DNA of 64,000 nt from Achromobacter seleniivolatilans (GCF_030864005.1 NZ_CP132976.1:2418001-2482000), one strand, 5' to 3'; counted from the stretch's first letter, positions 19,901 through 28,269 are shown. Numbers and translations: made by a program. The notes: a model not told the origin generated them from the sequence alone.

Positions 19901-21002
19901 CGCCTAGCACGTCGTCTTCGTCGGCCAAGCCGTTGCCGCCATTGCCGCCCAGAACAATAGCGGCAACGCCAGCGCCAGCAGCTGGCGGCGTTCCGGACTG
20001 GTTGACCTTGACGGACCCGCCGGTCAGCAGCGTGACGACCGCGCTGCCTGCGTTCCCGCCCGCACCGCCATTGCCCAGCCCATTCGAGAGTGCATCGCCG
20101 CCGTTGCCACCTTTGGACTGGGCCAGGATGCCGTACACGCCAGCATCGTTGCCCGAGCTGTTATTGGCCCAGGTCCAGTTCACCAGCACTTGGCCGCTGT
20201 TCTGAAGCGACACATTGCCCGAACCCCCGCCGTAGTTGCTGCCGCCGTCGTATTGATCAGCGCCGTTCCCGCCGTTGCTGGAAGCCTGGATGCCCGCAAA
20301 GCGGGCCGTCCCCATGAGGTTGACGTTAACGCTGCCGGAATTATTGACCCGGGCCCCCGCAGACTGACCGCCAGGGCCATAGGGGTTATGGTCGTCATTG
20401 GTTCCTGCGCCCGCGCCGCCCTGGCTCAAGGCCGCAATTGCTGCCCCGCCTGCCGCCGTAACGGTGGACAGCTGCGACATGTCGACCGACGCTGAATTGG
20501 TCAACGAGACGATCCCGTTGGTTCCCGCGTTGCCGCCGCCCCCTCCGTGTTTGTCATCGCTAGAAGAGGCCGCATCGCCGCCCCGCATCTGAGCCAATAC
20601 GCCGTAGATGGGACCATTCGTGATGACGTAGTTCGCGCTTAGAACGATGCTGCCGCTGTTGTTGACCGTGAGGCTACCCGCACTGCCACCGTTCAAGTCA
20701 CCGCTGGGGTTGCCGGCTGCGCCTTCGGCCAACACCGACAAGCCCGCCGTGAAACCCGCCGTCACTCCCGCGCTGATATTCATGCCGGTCGTGACGGACA
20801 TCTGCGGAACGGGTGAATTCTGGCCGGCAGGCGGCTGCACCACGACGGGGCTCCAGTACGAACCCGTCAGGTTGCAACTAAGACCGTTGCCCCCCGGTGG
20901 GCAAGTGAGCGCGGCCTGGGCGGAAGCCACGCTGCTCAACAAAGCACCCGCAATCGCTGCGGCAAGTTGGTTCGGGCGGGGGGAAAACACGCGGTACGAC
21001 AT
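13941..21002 (-). CDS. Giant glycine-repeat autotransporter (type V secretion)
   Basis: A 2353-residue protein. The signal peptide spans about residues 1-30 (SVASAQA). The long passenger has about 27 imperfect repeats built around (G)hhAQS(I/V)GGGGGxGG, spaced roughly 60-100 residues. The C-terminal autotransporter barrel occupies about the last 280 residues, starting near ENCFWGEFSARR and ending SGALKLAVPF. Repeats are near-uniform in the middle of the passenger and degenerate toward both ends. Such proteins are exposed on or released from the cell surface and usually act in adhesion, aggregation or biofilm. No protease triad was recognised. Confidence 0.93.
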   Translation of the reverse strand: MSYRVFSPRPNQLAAAIAGALLSSVASAQAALTCPPGGNGLSCNLTGSYWSPVVVQPPAGQNSPVPQMSVTTGMNISAGVTAGFTAGLSVLAEGAAGNPSGDLNGGSAGSLTVNNSGSIVLSANYVITNGPIYGVLAQMRGGDAASSSDDKHGGGGGNAGTNGIVSLTNSASVDMSQLSTVTAAGGAAIAALSQGGAGAGTNDDHNPYGPGGQSAGARVNNSGSVNVNLMGTARFAGIQASSNGGNGADQYDGGSNYGGGSGNVSLQNSGQVLVNWTWANNSSGNDAGVYGILAQSKGGNGGDALSNGLGNGGAGGNAGSAVVTLLTGGSVKVNQSGTPPAAGAGVAAIVLGGNGGNGLADEDDVLGGNAGNAGAINAGALPSQASVQINNTDTSVITTGDKLPALRLWAQGGAGAGQFNTGSYHDRHGGSGGIAGDASLSVQASSVAISLSTTGDNSAAIQTLQQGGAGGAGGAYGGDGLGIGGSNAGNGGAGGNAGSLSVQLNGSAALPITITTTGAQSHGVYAALEGGLGADGGILTGTIGGGQGGNGGTGGSTGAMTVTLQGTRIATQGSSAFGVLAQNLGNDGGAGGSSTQTVALGSNGGNGGSAGNITLTTDAATSISTQGQGALGIVAQTASGSGGIAGYADGQTSGSAGQGGAGGSSGAVTVNNAARITTGGTDAIGILAQSLAGGGGAGGANSGVIFSKGGSGGEGGAAGTVFVSTSGQIVTAGDVAVGIVAQSIGGSGGVAGSASGLGYSLGGDSTSNPSLSNGNTININGLSSGSISTSGVSAIGVLAQSIGGGGGAGGASQGKVSIGGTGGKGGYGGAVAASLESFLIQTAGDNAYGFVAQSIGGGGGNAGNAGSLGIFSSSALGQTAGGGGSGNGVSINLGNSKIVTQGTKAAGIVGQSIGGGGGTGGRAFGTSVSPGISGAVAVGGQGGTGGNGGVVSAQLVASSIATGQVPGLTGTGCATQPCAPTNLLPVDAFGAVIQSIGGGGGLGGNATAEAAAISIPITPNGTQLSISAAVSLGGQGGIAGDGNYVTFATAQGAKITTAGQGSHGVLIQSIGGGGGAGGDSSSLAASLGYGEIEGGTSVSVDTSFALGAGGGAGGNGGSVWSAVGGLINVSNGLAAFTADAASGPSSNITTYGDYANGITAQSIGGGGGNAGFGSTNTQNFGTGTNVSPSLALGGTGAGGGNGGTVGVQVMPAGVVQTWGSGAIGVLAQSIGGGGGAAQGGSFTVTGATSHVGGNLSIKFGNQGAAGGHGGAVTVAVDGAIVTNGADAPGVQAQSIGGGGGQGGSAGADASFDNPILASLNARAAASDVAKNIASFIQKGKGSGTFHFDASLSFGGAGGSGNTGGAVGLTLGSGATIQTVGDWSAGMFAQSVGGGGGKGGTAFATGTGWIDPAVFDLNTNLSLGGAGGFGADGGAVATALNGGAISTQGFAGAGIFAQSVGGGGGHGASGSDGFVGTLALGVAYGATGGGGGSGGAVSLSTSGTPTVISTSGEAGFGAVLQSVGGGGGFAGAGTSLRISAADDTIPSFQIKVGGTVNASQGNGGAITVNDTSGLMISTAGNNAYGIIAQSVGGAGGMAINSQNQQRPQGIVTSVVGAGVSSLSPNQGGAVNVNLAQQSQIFTTGTGAHGVIAQSVGGGGGIIGLPGTAAKLTVDQTQSGMITAGFGSGGAVNVTANGLISVTGPGAIGILAQSVSGSGGLVLTPDGQTVYAGAGVDQWDLTWGVGTVNVNVAQSGVVAAGGVNGVGIFAQSANSNKGVSVQVSGFVAGGTATSGAGLWVDSKAPSTLVVDQTGSVSGHGGTAILATGAALGVTNSGTVSGSVDLNGGQMNNAGNYVAGAEFRGDLVNSGLITLGGDEALGSSIARTRYATTTLTGSLTQTSTGILQAGADFNTLQSDALVVNGTARLDGQLLIAPRALMPNRELAVLTVNGVQSGSLTAFDSPIFDYETRQAGNTTHVRVAGASFNASAMQLRRNQASVAGHLQRTWDQGGSAALSQLYAVLDNASRQGAGAYRDRVTDLSPGVALAPAAQMQFGMARFSNAMMSCPTFVDGGMLTQEQNCFWGEFSARRTNQDAGSGSSGFSYDSQTYQFGGQREVAPNWYLGGSVAYQNTRLYGDDRRVSGTGGSGYAGVVLKRQAGAWTFSGALGGGYGSYDLTRNLNIETFDKEAKSSPGVYSFGARLRAARTFDQGNFYLKPYADLTATYSRMPAYSESGDVLRLKVDASEQFVLGLAPTLEIGGRVNLPKGAVMRPFAYAGVSFLSEDGWKSKARLDGAAEDAGKFTSNMPTANVIGRVGAGIQVLNVQGVDFRLQYDGEFASQGNSHSGALKLAVPF

Positions 21003-21369
21003 GCGGCTACATCCTGGGTCAACAGAAACTACGGACTGAGCCAGCGTACGAAGCGATCAATCCGCCACGCCATGATGTAACCGGCCCGCAAAAGACAAAA
21101 CCGTCTCCCCTTGAGCCTGATTGCCAGGCGGAATTGGGTGACGGGTCAAAAGTAAGGTCGGACAGTACTGGTTAACGGTCTACAGGACATCGGACTTTAG
21201 TCGTAGGCCGTGGATACCCCGCTAGGCCGTCAAAACCCGAACCCCCCATAAGAAAACCAGTATCCATCCATCAAGAAATAGAATTTTTTACTTATGGCGC
21301 TGACCCACAATTGCCTCAACTCGCCGTACGGGAGACAGGCGAGGCCAGCAAAAACATAAGAGGATGACG
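21003..21369. other. Intergenic region between divergent autotransporter and TauE genes
   Basis: 367 bp with no credible gene. It must hold promoters for the leftward autotransporter and the rightward exporter. An AT-rich stretch with a T6 run (about 21281-21290) and a C6 run (about 21241-21247) are present. I saw no confident -35/-10 pair, operator or long repeat. Confidence 0.6.
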
Positions 21370-22125
21370 ATGGAATCGGTGTATCTGGTAGTTGCCCTGG
21401 GCGCGATCGTCGCCGGCTTCGTGCAAGGTTTGTCGGGCTTTGCGTTCGGGCTGGTGGCGATGTCTTTCTGGGCCTGGGCGCTGGAGCCGCGGCTGGCTGC
21501 GACGCTGGCGGTCTTTGGCGCGCTGGTGGGTCAGATTCTGGCGGCTGTCACGGTACGGCGTGGTTTCGATCGAAAGCAATTGCTGCCTTTTGTGATCGGC
21601 GGCCTTGCTGGCATTCCGCTCGGCGTGGCCGTATTGCCCCATTTGGACATGGACTGGTTCAAGGCGCTTTTGGGAATTTTGCTGATCGTCTGGTGCCCCG
21701 CCATGTTGCTGGCCAAGAACCTGCCAAAGATCACGGCGGGCGGACGCGTGGCCGACGGCGCGGCAGGTTTTGCAGGCGGCGTGCTGGGCGGCATTGGCGG
21801 GTTTTCGGGCACCTTGCCCACGCTGTGGTGCACGCTACGCGGCTTTGAAAAAGACAAGCAGCGCGCCATCATCCAGAACTTCAATCTGTCCATGTTGATG
21901 GTGACGATGGGCACCTACCTGGCGACCGGCATCGTGACACGCGACATGCTTCCGATGTTCGCCATCGTGGCGCCGGCGATGCTGGTGCCCACGCTGCTCG
22001 GGGCCAAGCTCTACATCGGCATCAGCGAGGCGCGCTTCCGGCAGATAGTTTTGAGCCTGCTGACGGCGTCGGGCCTGGCGCTTTTGGCCTCTTCTGTTCC
22101 ACGCTTGCTGGAACGCATGGCCTGA
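21370..22125 (+). CDS. TauE/SafE-family membrane transporter
   Basis: A 251-residue membrane protein with about eight hydrophobic segments. The family repeats are visible: GFVQGLSGFAFGLVAM in the first half and FAGGVLGGIGGFSGTLPTLW in the second. TauE/SafE proteins are proposed exporters of sulfite or sulfonate-type anions; the substrate cannot be deduced here. Two in-frame ATGs exist (21364 and 21370). The second is preferred because AAGAGG lies 6 bp before it. Confidence 0.9.
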   Translation: MESVYLVVALGAIVAGFVQGLSGFAFGLVAMSFWAWALEPRLAATLAVFGALVGQILAAVTVRRGFDRKQLLPFVIGGLAGIPLGVAVLPHLDMDWFKALLGILLIVWCPAMLLAKNLPKITAGGRVADGAAGFAGGVLGGIGGFSGTLPTLWCTLRGFEKDKQRAIIQNFNLSMLMVTMGTYLATGIVTRDMLPMFAIVAPAMLVPTLLGAKLYIGISEARFRQIVLSLLTASGLALLASSVPRLLERMA

Positions 22126-22149
22126 TGCCGCGGTTCAGACGCAATCTGA

Positions 22150-22920
22150 TCAAGCGCTTTCTTTTTCCGTATTCATCAGGAAGCGCTCCAGACCAGCCAC
22201 CAATGCAAGCGGCGTTTCGTTCATCGGATAGTGGCCTGCGTTTTCCAGAACCTGAACGGTCGCTCGCGGATAGCGCTGCAAGTACGTCTCGCTCATCAGT
22301 TTCAGATTGAAGACCGGATCATGTTCTCCAATGAAAATAGCCATTGGATGATCGCTTGCAATCTCATGGCGAAAATCCGTATCAGCCCACGCGCGAAAAT
22401 ACGCAGCGAATGCGTCCTTCGATGAACACGCCTCTGAATAGGCCGCTTTCCATTCGACCCAGGACCTCGGCAAACGGTTGCCCGTACTACGGTCGATGAT
22501 GGCCGCGCGGTGGTCATGCCGCTGGGCCGCGCCATCAAATAATGCGCGCCTCTCTTTGTCGAACGCAATGCCGCCGCACGGGACAGGCGCGAGAGGGATT
22601 AACGCACGAACACGCTCAGGAGCGCGCGCAGCGACTTTTTCGATCGCCATGCCGCCCATCGAGTGGCCAATCAGGCTGAATGTTTGGAATTCAAGCGCGT
22701 CGGCAAGGGCAAGCGTGTCGGCGGCGATTTCATCGATTGTGTATTCGCCGCTGGCTTCTTTCATACCGCCGTATCCGCGGTAGTCCATGAAGACATAGCT
22801 GAACTCGTCCTGCGACAGCCATGGTTCGATGGGCTGGAATGCCCGCGCATCACCAAACCAGCCATGCAGCACCAGGACAGGATGGGGCCCCTGCCCCACC
22901 CGATGAAATGTATTGGGCAT
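22150..22920 (-). CDS. Alpha/beta-fold hydrolase
   Basis: A 256-residue alpha/beta hydrolase. The oxyanion-hole segment is LHGWFGD, the nucleophile elbow is GHSMGG (Ser about residue 91), an acid lies in FIGEHDPVF and the catalytic His is in ENAGHYPMNE. This is a complete triad of the esterase/lactonase type. It is convergent with the TauE gene and divergent from the AraC regulator at 23079 (158-bp gap), which may control it. The RBS is GGAG, 7 bp upstream. Confidence 0.92.
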   Translation of the reverse strand: MPNTFHRVGQGPHPVLVLHGWFGDARAFQPIEPWLSQDEFSYVFMDYRGYGGMKEASGEYTIDEIAADTLALADALEFQTFSLIGHSMGGMAIEKVAARAPERVRALIPLAPVPCGGIAFDKERRALFDGAAQRHDHRAAIIDRSTGNRLPRSWVEWKAAYSEACSSKDAFAAYFRAWADTDFRHEIASDHPMAIFIGEHDPVFNLKLMSETYLQRYPRATVQVLENAGHYPMNETPLALVAGLERFLMNTEKESA

Positions 22921-23078
22921 ATCAACTCCGAAACGCCACCACGATGGGACAGGCGACTGCGATTGGCTTGGCTTTCAACGAAGGGCCAAGAGTCAGTCGA
23001 AGCGCCACGCGTTGCATCGTATAAAGGGCAAGACCAGCCCGCCTTCGACAACAGGTCAATAATTGTAGAATTCAGGCC

Positions 23079-23903
23079 ATGCGTAATACCCTGCTTGATC
23101 CCTACGAGGACATTCCCCGCGATGTCGTCGTCACCATGAATGACTATCCGGCTGGCTCGACGTTCCCCTTGCATGCGCATCGGCGCGGGCAATTCGCCTT
23201 CGCGTCTTGCGGCGCGATCAGCGTGTCGACAGCCGCAGGCAACTGGCTCGTGCCGCCGCAACGCGCCTGTTGGCTGCCAGCAGGCGTTACGCACGAAATG
23301 ACCATGAGCGGTTCGGTAACCATGCTGAATGCGTTCGTCTCAGACCAGGCCGTGCGCATGGCGGGGCTGCCGGTGCATTGCGGCGTGTATGCGGTCTCGC
23401 CCTTGCTCAAGCAACTGTTAAACGATGCCGTGGATCTGCCGGCCTTGTACGACGATGAGGGGCGCGCCGGGAAGTTGATGGCCTTGCTTGTGGCGGAGAT
23501 CGCCACAATGCCGCAGCTATCGCTGAACGCGCCCTTGCCCGCCGACCCGCGTCTTGCACGCATCTGCCAGCGTCTGTTCGCAGAGCCGTCGATCGCCGTT
23601 GATGTGGATGACGCCGCCGCAGAAGCAGGAATGAGCCGGCGCACGTTTACGCGCTTGTTTCGAACGCAGTCCGGCGTAGGGTTTGGTGAGTGGCGGCGGC
23701 AGGTCTGTCTAATGGCGGCGATTGAACGCCTGAGCGCGGGGCAGCCCGTTACCCGGGTGGCGCTGGACCTCGGCTACGCCAGTCCCAGCGCCTTTGCAGC
23801 CGCATTTCGCCGCGTGCTGGGCGAAACGCCCAGTCAATACGTGGAAGCCACGCATCGGGTTGAGCTAGCCGGAAAGCCCCCCAGGCCCGAGCGCCACGCT
23901 TAG
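23079..23903 (+). CDS. AraC-family regulator with N-terminal cupin
   Basis: A 274-residue regulator of the NimR/YeaM-like group. An N-terminal cupin spans about residues 20-100 (FPLHAHRRGQFAFASCGAIS, then WLPAGVTHEM) and a C-terminal AraC HTH domain about 165-262 (AAEAGMSRRTFTRLFRTQSG, then LDLGYASPSAFAAAFRRVLG). It is divergent from the hydrolase gene, and its 3' end overlaps the last gene of the leftward oxidative cluster by 4 bp. It could regulate either side. AraC regulators are known partners of StyA-like indole oxygenase operons in other bacteria. Confidence 0.92.
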   Translation: MRNTLLDPYEDIPRDVVVTMNDYPAGSTFPLHAHRRGQFAFASCGAISVSTAAGNWLVPPQRACWLPAGVTHEMTMSGSVTMLNAFVSDQAVRMAGLPVHCGVYAVSPLLKQLLNDAVDLPALYDDEGRAGKLMALLVAEIATMPQLSLNAPLPADPRLARICQRLFAEPSIAVDVDDAAAEAGMSRRTFTRLFRTQSGVGFGEWRRQVCLMAAIERLSAGQPVTRVALDLGYASPSAFAAAFRRVLGETPSQYVEATHRVELAGKPPRPERHA

Positions 23904-24796
23904 AACGGAATCGCCAGCTTCACGTACAGCTGCGAGCCTTCCGGCCGATTTTTCACCTTGAATTCCTGCTGCCATTTGGCGGTGAACAGCCAGCCCTTGT
24001 CGTTCAGATACCGGACGGATGGCCCCAAGCCAAACGCGCGCGCGCGCCCGGCCGCGCTGTTCGGGCCGTTGTCATCCGTCACCTGCTGGAACGCATGGCC
24101 GCCTACCCCCAGCACCCAGCCTTTGCCCACGCCCCAACCCAGCGCGTAGTCCGCGTGTATCGCCTGGCCGGAACGGGTGTCGGTAGCCGAGTTGCGGAAG
24201 TTGAAGTCATACATCAGCTTCAGATCGGCATTGAAGCCATCCGGGCTGATCCTGCTGAGCGCGAACACCGGTTGCGCCGTCCAATAGTTCTTGCCCAGGC
24301 TGGACGGATCATTGCGGTTGTATTCGCCCGTGGGCGCATACATGTCCAGACCCACCACATAGTGCAGCGTTGGCGACACGTGATACCCCAGCGCCACGCC
24401 AAGCGTCATGTCGCCCAGGCCGGTGCTGCGGTAGCGCTCGCCCGCTGCTTTGAACGTAACGTCCAGCAGCGGCGCAATGGCATGAAAGGCCAATTGCCCG
24501 CCCATCACCTGTTGCTCCGTCACCCAGATCAGGCGCGGCGCCAGCACGTTGACATCCACTTTGAAACCGGGCACTGGCACGCGTTCGCCATCATTGCCGC
24601 GCAGCGTGTCATAACGGGCGCCGCCACCGTAGACCAGCATATGCACGCCGGGCGGCGGCAGCGCGCCCGACATGAAGTTCTCCAGGCCATCCGGGTAGAT
24701 GCCCAGCCCGCCACCCTCGGTGGCCGAAGCCCCCGCGCTGGCCAGCGCCAATGCCACGGCACAGGCCAGCCGCCGGCGTTCAAGGTGTCTGCTCAT
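23900..24796 (-). CDS. SphA-like outer-membrane protein (MetA-pathway phenol degradation family)
   Basis: A 298-residue outer-membrane protein with a signal peptide (about residues 1-24, ASATEGG). The family start EGGGLGIYPDGLENFMSG and the ending GSQLYVKLAIPF with terminal Phe are present. The SphA/MetA-pathway phenol-degradation family is tied to uptake of hydrophobic or aromatic substrates. The start is set at MSRHLE because its ATG overlaps the upstream stop codon (ATGA), showing translational coupling; an upstream extension lacks a signal peptide. It is the last gene of the five-gene leftward cluster. Confidence 0.9.
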   Translation of the reverse strand: MSRHLERRRLACAVALALASAGASATEGGGLGIYPDGLENFMSGALPPPGVHMLVYGGGARYDTLRGNDGERVPVPGFKVDVNVLAPRLIWVTEQQVMGGQLAFHAIAPLLDVTFKAAGERYRSTGLGDMTLGVALGYHVSPTLHYVVGLDMYAPTGEYNRNDPSSLGKNYWTAQPVFALSRISPDGFNADLKLMYDFNFRNSATDTRSGQAIHADYALGWGVGKGWVLGVGGHAFQQVTDDNGPNSAAGRARAFGLGPSVRYLNDKGWLFTAKWQQEFKVKNRPEGSQLYVKLAIPF

Positions 24797-26415
24797 GTTC
24801 CGCTCCTGCCCCGCTGGGGCGCCAGATGTTGCGCGACGAGATAGCCGGAGCCGCCGCCCAGGCCGGGGCCTGGATGGGTACTGGCCCCGATGTGGAAAAG
24901 ATTGCGCAGCGGCGTCCGGTGGCCGCGCGCGCCCTGGCTGCCCGCGAAGGGGCGCAGCCAAAAAAACTGATCGGGCGAACACACGCCCGAATACGGATCG
25001 CCGCCAACCAGGTTGCAGTTCATCCCTTCAAGATCGGCGGGTGAATAGCTACGGCGGCCAACGATGCGCTGCGCCAGACCCGGCATGACGGATTCCAGTC
25101 GCGCCTGCACGCGGTCTGCAACGGCTTCGCGCAGGGCCGCGTTCCAGCGTCCGTCTTCAGGCACTGAAATCTGGCCTGCGGCATCGCCTTTGACGCGCAC
25201 CGGCAGTTCCTGCATTTGCACCCACAGAATCCATCCACCGGCCGGAGCGCGCGAAGTATCCACGGCAACAGGCTGACCGATAGCAAGCGTGGGGCGAGCC
25301 GGCAACAGGCCATTGTTGGCCTCCGTGACCGACGCGCAGACTTGCTCCATGCTTTCGGTCAGATGCACCAGCGGCACGTGACGCAGTTCGGGCGTCAACC
25401 AATCGGGCGGCGCGTTCAGGGCGAAGTGAATCTGCATGCCGCCGCGCCCATAGCGGTAGGCTGCGGCGCGCTGGCGCACGGGCGCGGGCGCATCGGGCAG
25501 CAAGTGTCCGTACAACTGGCCCGGCGTCACATTGCAGACCACTGCGTCGGCCGCGTGGTATTCACGTCCGGCTGCCACCACGCCCACCGCGCGGCGCCGA
25601 CGTCCTTCGCCTTGCGTCAGAATGCGTTCAACCGGCGTGCTGGTCAGCAAACGGCCGCCGTGGCGTTCAATCACTTTTGCCAACGCCGCCACGATGCCGC
25701 TGCCGCCGCCTTTCACGACCGGCATGCCGCCCGCCACCACCGCCGCGAAGGTCAGCTTGCCGATCAAGGCAGAGCAGGCATCGTCTGGACCCAGCCCGGT
25801 ATGCAGCACCCACGGCGCAATCATCGCGCGCGCCGCATCCGACTGAAGCTCGCGCTCGGCCCAGCGGCGAAACGGCTCCATCGAAGCGGCCGCAAAAGCG
25901 GCCAAGCCGTCCATGCCCCGTTTGCGCCACTCTTTGAACAAGAGCTTGAACATGCCCGCGCCATAGGGGTTTTGCCCCAGCAGCCCAAAGGTCAGCGCCG
26001 CGTCATTGCCGAACAGGCGCTGCGCCATGGCGGCAAACGCCGCGCCGTCGCCCGGCGCCCAGGCGTCCAACCGGCTGGCGGTATCTTGCAGATCTTGAGT
26101 AAGGGCCAGGCCGGAACCATCGGGCAAGACCAAGCCCGTTGTATAGCCGCACTGCATGAATTCCAGCCCGGCTTCGGCAAGCGCGGGCTTGAGCGCCGCG
26201 TAGGCCGGGCTGCCGACAAACAGCGGATACCAGCAGGACAGCACATCGTGGCGATAGCCAGGAAACAGTTCTTCGGTGCGTATACATCCGCCCAGGCGGT
26301 CGTTGCGCTCCAGCACCAATACCGATTTTCCGCGCTGCGCCAACAGTGCGGCGCAGACCAGCGAATTCATGCCGCTGCCGACGATGATGACCTGCGCATC
26401 TGATGGCTTGGCCAT
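24793..26415 (-). CDS. Phytoene-dehydrogenase-like FAD oxidoreductase
   Basis: A 540-residue flavoprotein of the NAD(P)/FAD-dependent phytoene desaturase/PYROXD2-like family. The dinucleotide-binding segment is VIIVGSGMNSLVCAALLAQR (residues 9-28), followed by VLERNDRLGGCIRTEE. The C-terminal FAD contact is IGASTHPGPGLGGGSGYLVA. These enzymes desaturate or oxidise hydrophobic substrates; this one's substrate is unknown. The flavin reductase stop is 25 bp upstream, and its own stop overlaps the SphA-like start. Its place in the cluster suggests it works on the product of the monooxygenase or SDR step. Confidence 0.88.
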   Translation of the reverse strand: MAKPSDAQVIIVGSGMNSLVCAALLAQRGKSVLVLERNDRLGGCIRTEELFPGYRHDVLSCWYPLFVGSPAYAALKPALAEAGLEFMQCGYTTGLVLPDGSGLALTQDLQDTASRLDAWAPGDGAAFAAMAQRLFGNDAALTFGLLGQNPYGAGMFKLLFKEWRKRGMDGLAAFAAASMEPFRRWAERELQSDAARAMIAPWVLHTGLGPDDACSALIGKLTFAAVVAGGMPVVKGGGSGIVAALAKVIERHGGRLLTSTPVERILTQGEGRRRRAVGVVAAGREYHAADAVVCNVTPGQLYGHLLPDAPAPVRQRAAAYRYGRGGMQIHFALNAPPDWLTPELRHVPLVHLTESMEQVCASVTEANNGLLPARPTLAIGQPVAVDTSRAPAGGWILWVQMQELPVRVKGDAAGQISVPEDGRWNAALREAVADRVQARLESVMPGLAQRIVGRRSYSPADLEGMNCNLVGGDPYSGVCSPDQFFWLRPFAGSQGARGHRTPLRNLFHIGASTHPGPGLGGGSGYLVAQHLAPQRGRSGT

Positions 26416-26440
26416 CGGTTCACTCCCACAGGAAGAGCCG

Positions 26441-27031
26441 CTACGCGGCGGTCAGCGCGGTGAAGCGCCCGGCATGAAACACCAGCGGCGTGGCTGCCAC
26501 GCTGGCCACTCGCAGCACTCGGCCAAAAAGCAGCAGGTGGTCGCCCGCCGTGTTTTGTTGATCATTGGCGCAGACCAGCGTGGCGACTGCGCCGGCAATG
26601 GCCGGCACGCCTTCGGGCACCTCGTCGAGCGGTGTGCCGGCAAACTTATCGGGCACGGCCGAACTGGCGAAACGCATCGCCAACGCTTCCTGCCCGCTGG
26701 CGAGCACACTGATGGTGAAGTGGCGGCAATCGCGGAACGCCGCCAGATTCGGTGAATGATTCACCAGGCTCCACAGCACCATGGGCGGGTCCAGCGATAG
26801 CGACGCGAACGAGTTGATCGTCAGCCCGACCTTGCGGCCGTCCTCGCAGCGCGTCGCAACAATCGCGACGCCCGTGGGGTAGCTGCCCAACACGCCCCGC
26901 AGGATCTTGGGATGCAGATCGGTGCTGCCCCAGTCCAAAGGCGCGGGTGCGTTATCGCTGCCGCTGGCCTCGGCCGCCGCGTGCGGGATGGCCGCATCAG
27001 GCTGCGGCAACGGAGCACGGCCCGCCGTCAT
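26441..27031 (-). CDS. Flavin reductase (StyB-like) of a two-component monooxygenase
   Basis: A 196-residue protein of the flavin reductase/HpaC-StyB family. LRGVLGSYPTGVAIVAT starts the domain, followed by GLTINSFASLSLDPPMVLWS and later GDHLLLFGRV. It supplies reduced flavin to a partner oxygenase. The ATG overlaps the stop of the StyA-like gene (ATGA), indicating tight co-translation. A conspicuous 30-residue Ala/Pro-rich N-terminal extension precedes the domain. Confidence 0.92.
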   Translation of the reverse strand: MTAGRAPLPQPDAAIPHAAAEASGSDNAPAPLDWGSTDLHPKILRGVLGSYPTGVAIVATRCEDGRKVGLTINSFASLSLDPPMVLWSLVNHSPNLAAFRDCRHFTISVLASGQEALAMRFASSAVPDKFAGTPLDEVPEGVPAIAGAVATLVCANDQQNTAGDHLLLFGRVLRVASVAATPLVFHAGRFTALTAA

Positions 27032-28269
27032 GCCGCCGCCCGCGCCGCCTTGGAGGCGATGAACGCTTCGCACGCCGCGGGATCATTCCACCACGGGAAA
27101 AATGCAGGAGGATGATTAAATCCATTCGCAATGGCGCTGGCCAGCGCGGGCGAGTCGTCAGCGGCTTTGAGCAATTTGAGCAAATGCGGCGCGGGCGGCA
27201 GCAGCATGGAATTGGTCCATTCCACAACGGCGTCGCCGTATTCCCAAAACCGCTCAAAGGTGCGCTGCATCCATTGGGCCGTGAACGGCTGGTCGCCATG
27301 CGCCAGGATGGCGTCCAGATAGACGGCACAAGCCTTGGTTGCGTTGTTGGAGCCCTGCCCCGTGATCGGGTCGTTGGTCACCACCGCGTCGCCCAGGCCG
27401 AAGACCAGGCGGCCAGACGGCAAGGTCAGCACCGGTTTACGCACCGTAGGCGCGAAACTGCCGGCCAGGATGCCGTTGGCGTCCGTCAGTTCCACCGCGC
27501 TGCAACGTTCAGCTTCCCAGGGTAAATAAGTGCGCAGAATGTTCAGGCTTTGCGCCAGGTGTTCTTGCGGCGATTTGATGTCGCGCCAGCAATCCATCGG
27601 CCCGCCCGGCACGCCCTCGAACACCATGATTTCGCAAGGGCCGCCCGTGGTCAGCGCGGGGAACACAAAGTACTCGCCCACGCCCGGAATCAGGTTGAAG
27701 GCAACACGCGAATAATCTGGCGCCGGACGCATGCCGTTCACATAGGTCAGCGCCAGCGCACGCTGCGGACGGTCAAAACGCGACCGTTGCGCGTCGCGCT
27801 CGAACAGCTTGACGACCTCGCCTTTACCGGCCGCCAGCAACACCAGGTCATGCGAGGCTGCCAGCAACTCAAGCTCTGCCACGCCCCCATCCTGAATCAG
27901 CAGCCTGCCGCCGCGCGCTTCAAACAACTCCATCCACGCCGGCATCTTGATGCGCTGATCCACGGCCTGCGCGGGCTTATCCAGACGCGCGGCCCAGTCG
28001 ATCAGTTTGCGCCCCGGCAATTCAGGATGCGGAACCGCCAGGCCGATGCCGTCGACGGTAGGACACTCGGCTTCCCATTGATTCAATCCCAGGTCGCGCT
28101 CAACCTGCAACGAGGCGTCAAACATACATTGGCTGGACATCACCTTGCCGAGACGGATACTGTCCGGCTCGCGGTTGGTCACCACCGTCACCTCGTAACC
28201 CTTGCCGAGCAGCCCAAGGGCCAAGGGCAGTCCGGCCTGCCCGCCACCTACTATCGCGATCCGACGCAT
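27028..28269 (-). CDS. StyA-like FAD monooxygenase (styrene/indole type)
   Basis: A 413-residue single-component-FAD oxygenase. The N-terminal Rossmann motif is RIAIVGGGQAGLPLALGL (residues 3-20) and the C-terminal FAD-binding segment is LVFGLGDAVVTNDPITGQGS. Absence of an NADPH domain and the adjacent flavin reductase fit the two-component styrene monooxygenase (StyA/StyB) or indole monooxygenase (IifC/IndA) group. Such enzymes epoxidise or hydroxylate an aromatic vinyl or indole ring. The start at MRRIAI has a clear RBS (AAGGGAG). The exact substrate cannot be read from sequence. Confidence 0.9.
   Translation of the reverse strand: MRRIAIVGGGQAGLPLALGLLGKGYEVTVVTNREPDSIRLGKVMSSQCMFDASLQVERDLGLNQWEAECPTVDGIGLAVPHPELPGRKLIDWAARLDKPAQAVDQRIKMPAWMELFEARGGRLLIQDGGVAELELLAASHDLVLLAAGKGEVVKLFERDAQRSRFDRPQRALALTYVNGMRPAPDYSRVAFNLIPGVGEYFVFPALTTGGPCEIMVFEGVPGGPMDCWRDIKSPQEHLAQSLNILRTYLPWEAERCSAVELTDANGILAGSFAPTVRKPVLTLPSGRLVFGLGDAVVTNDPITGQGSNNATKACAVYLDAILAHGDQPFTAQWMQRTFERFWEYGDAVVEWTNSMLLPPAPHLLKLLKAADDSPALASAIANGFNHPPAFFPWWNDPAACEAFIASKAARAAA

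Noticed and set aside
21241..21247. C6 run upstream of the autotransporter, as a possible phase-variation tract
   Set aside because: Known phase-variable C tracts are clearly longer; six is common by chance in this DNA.
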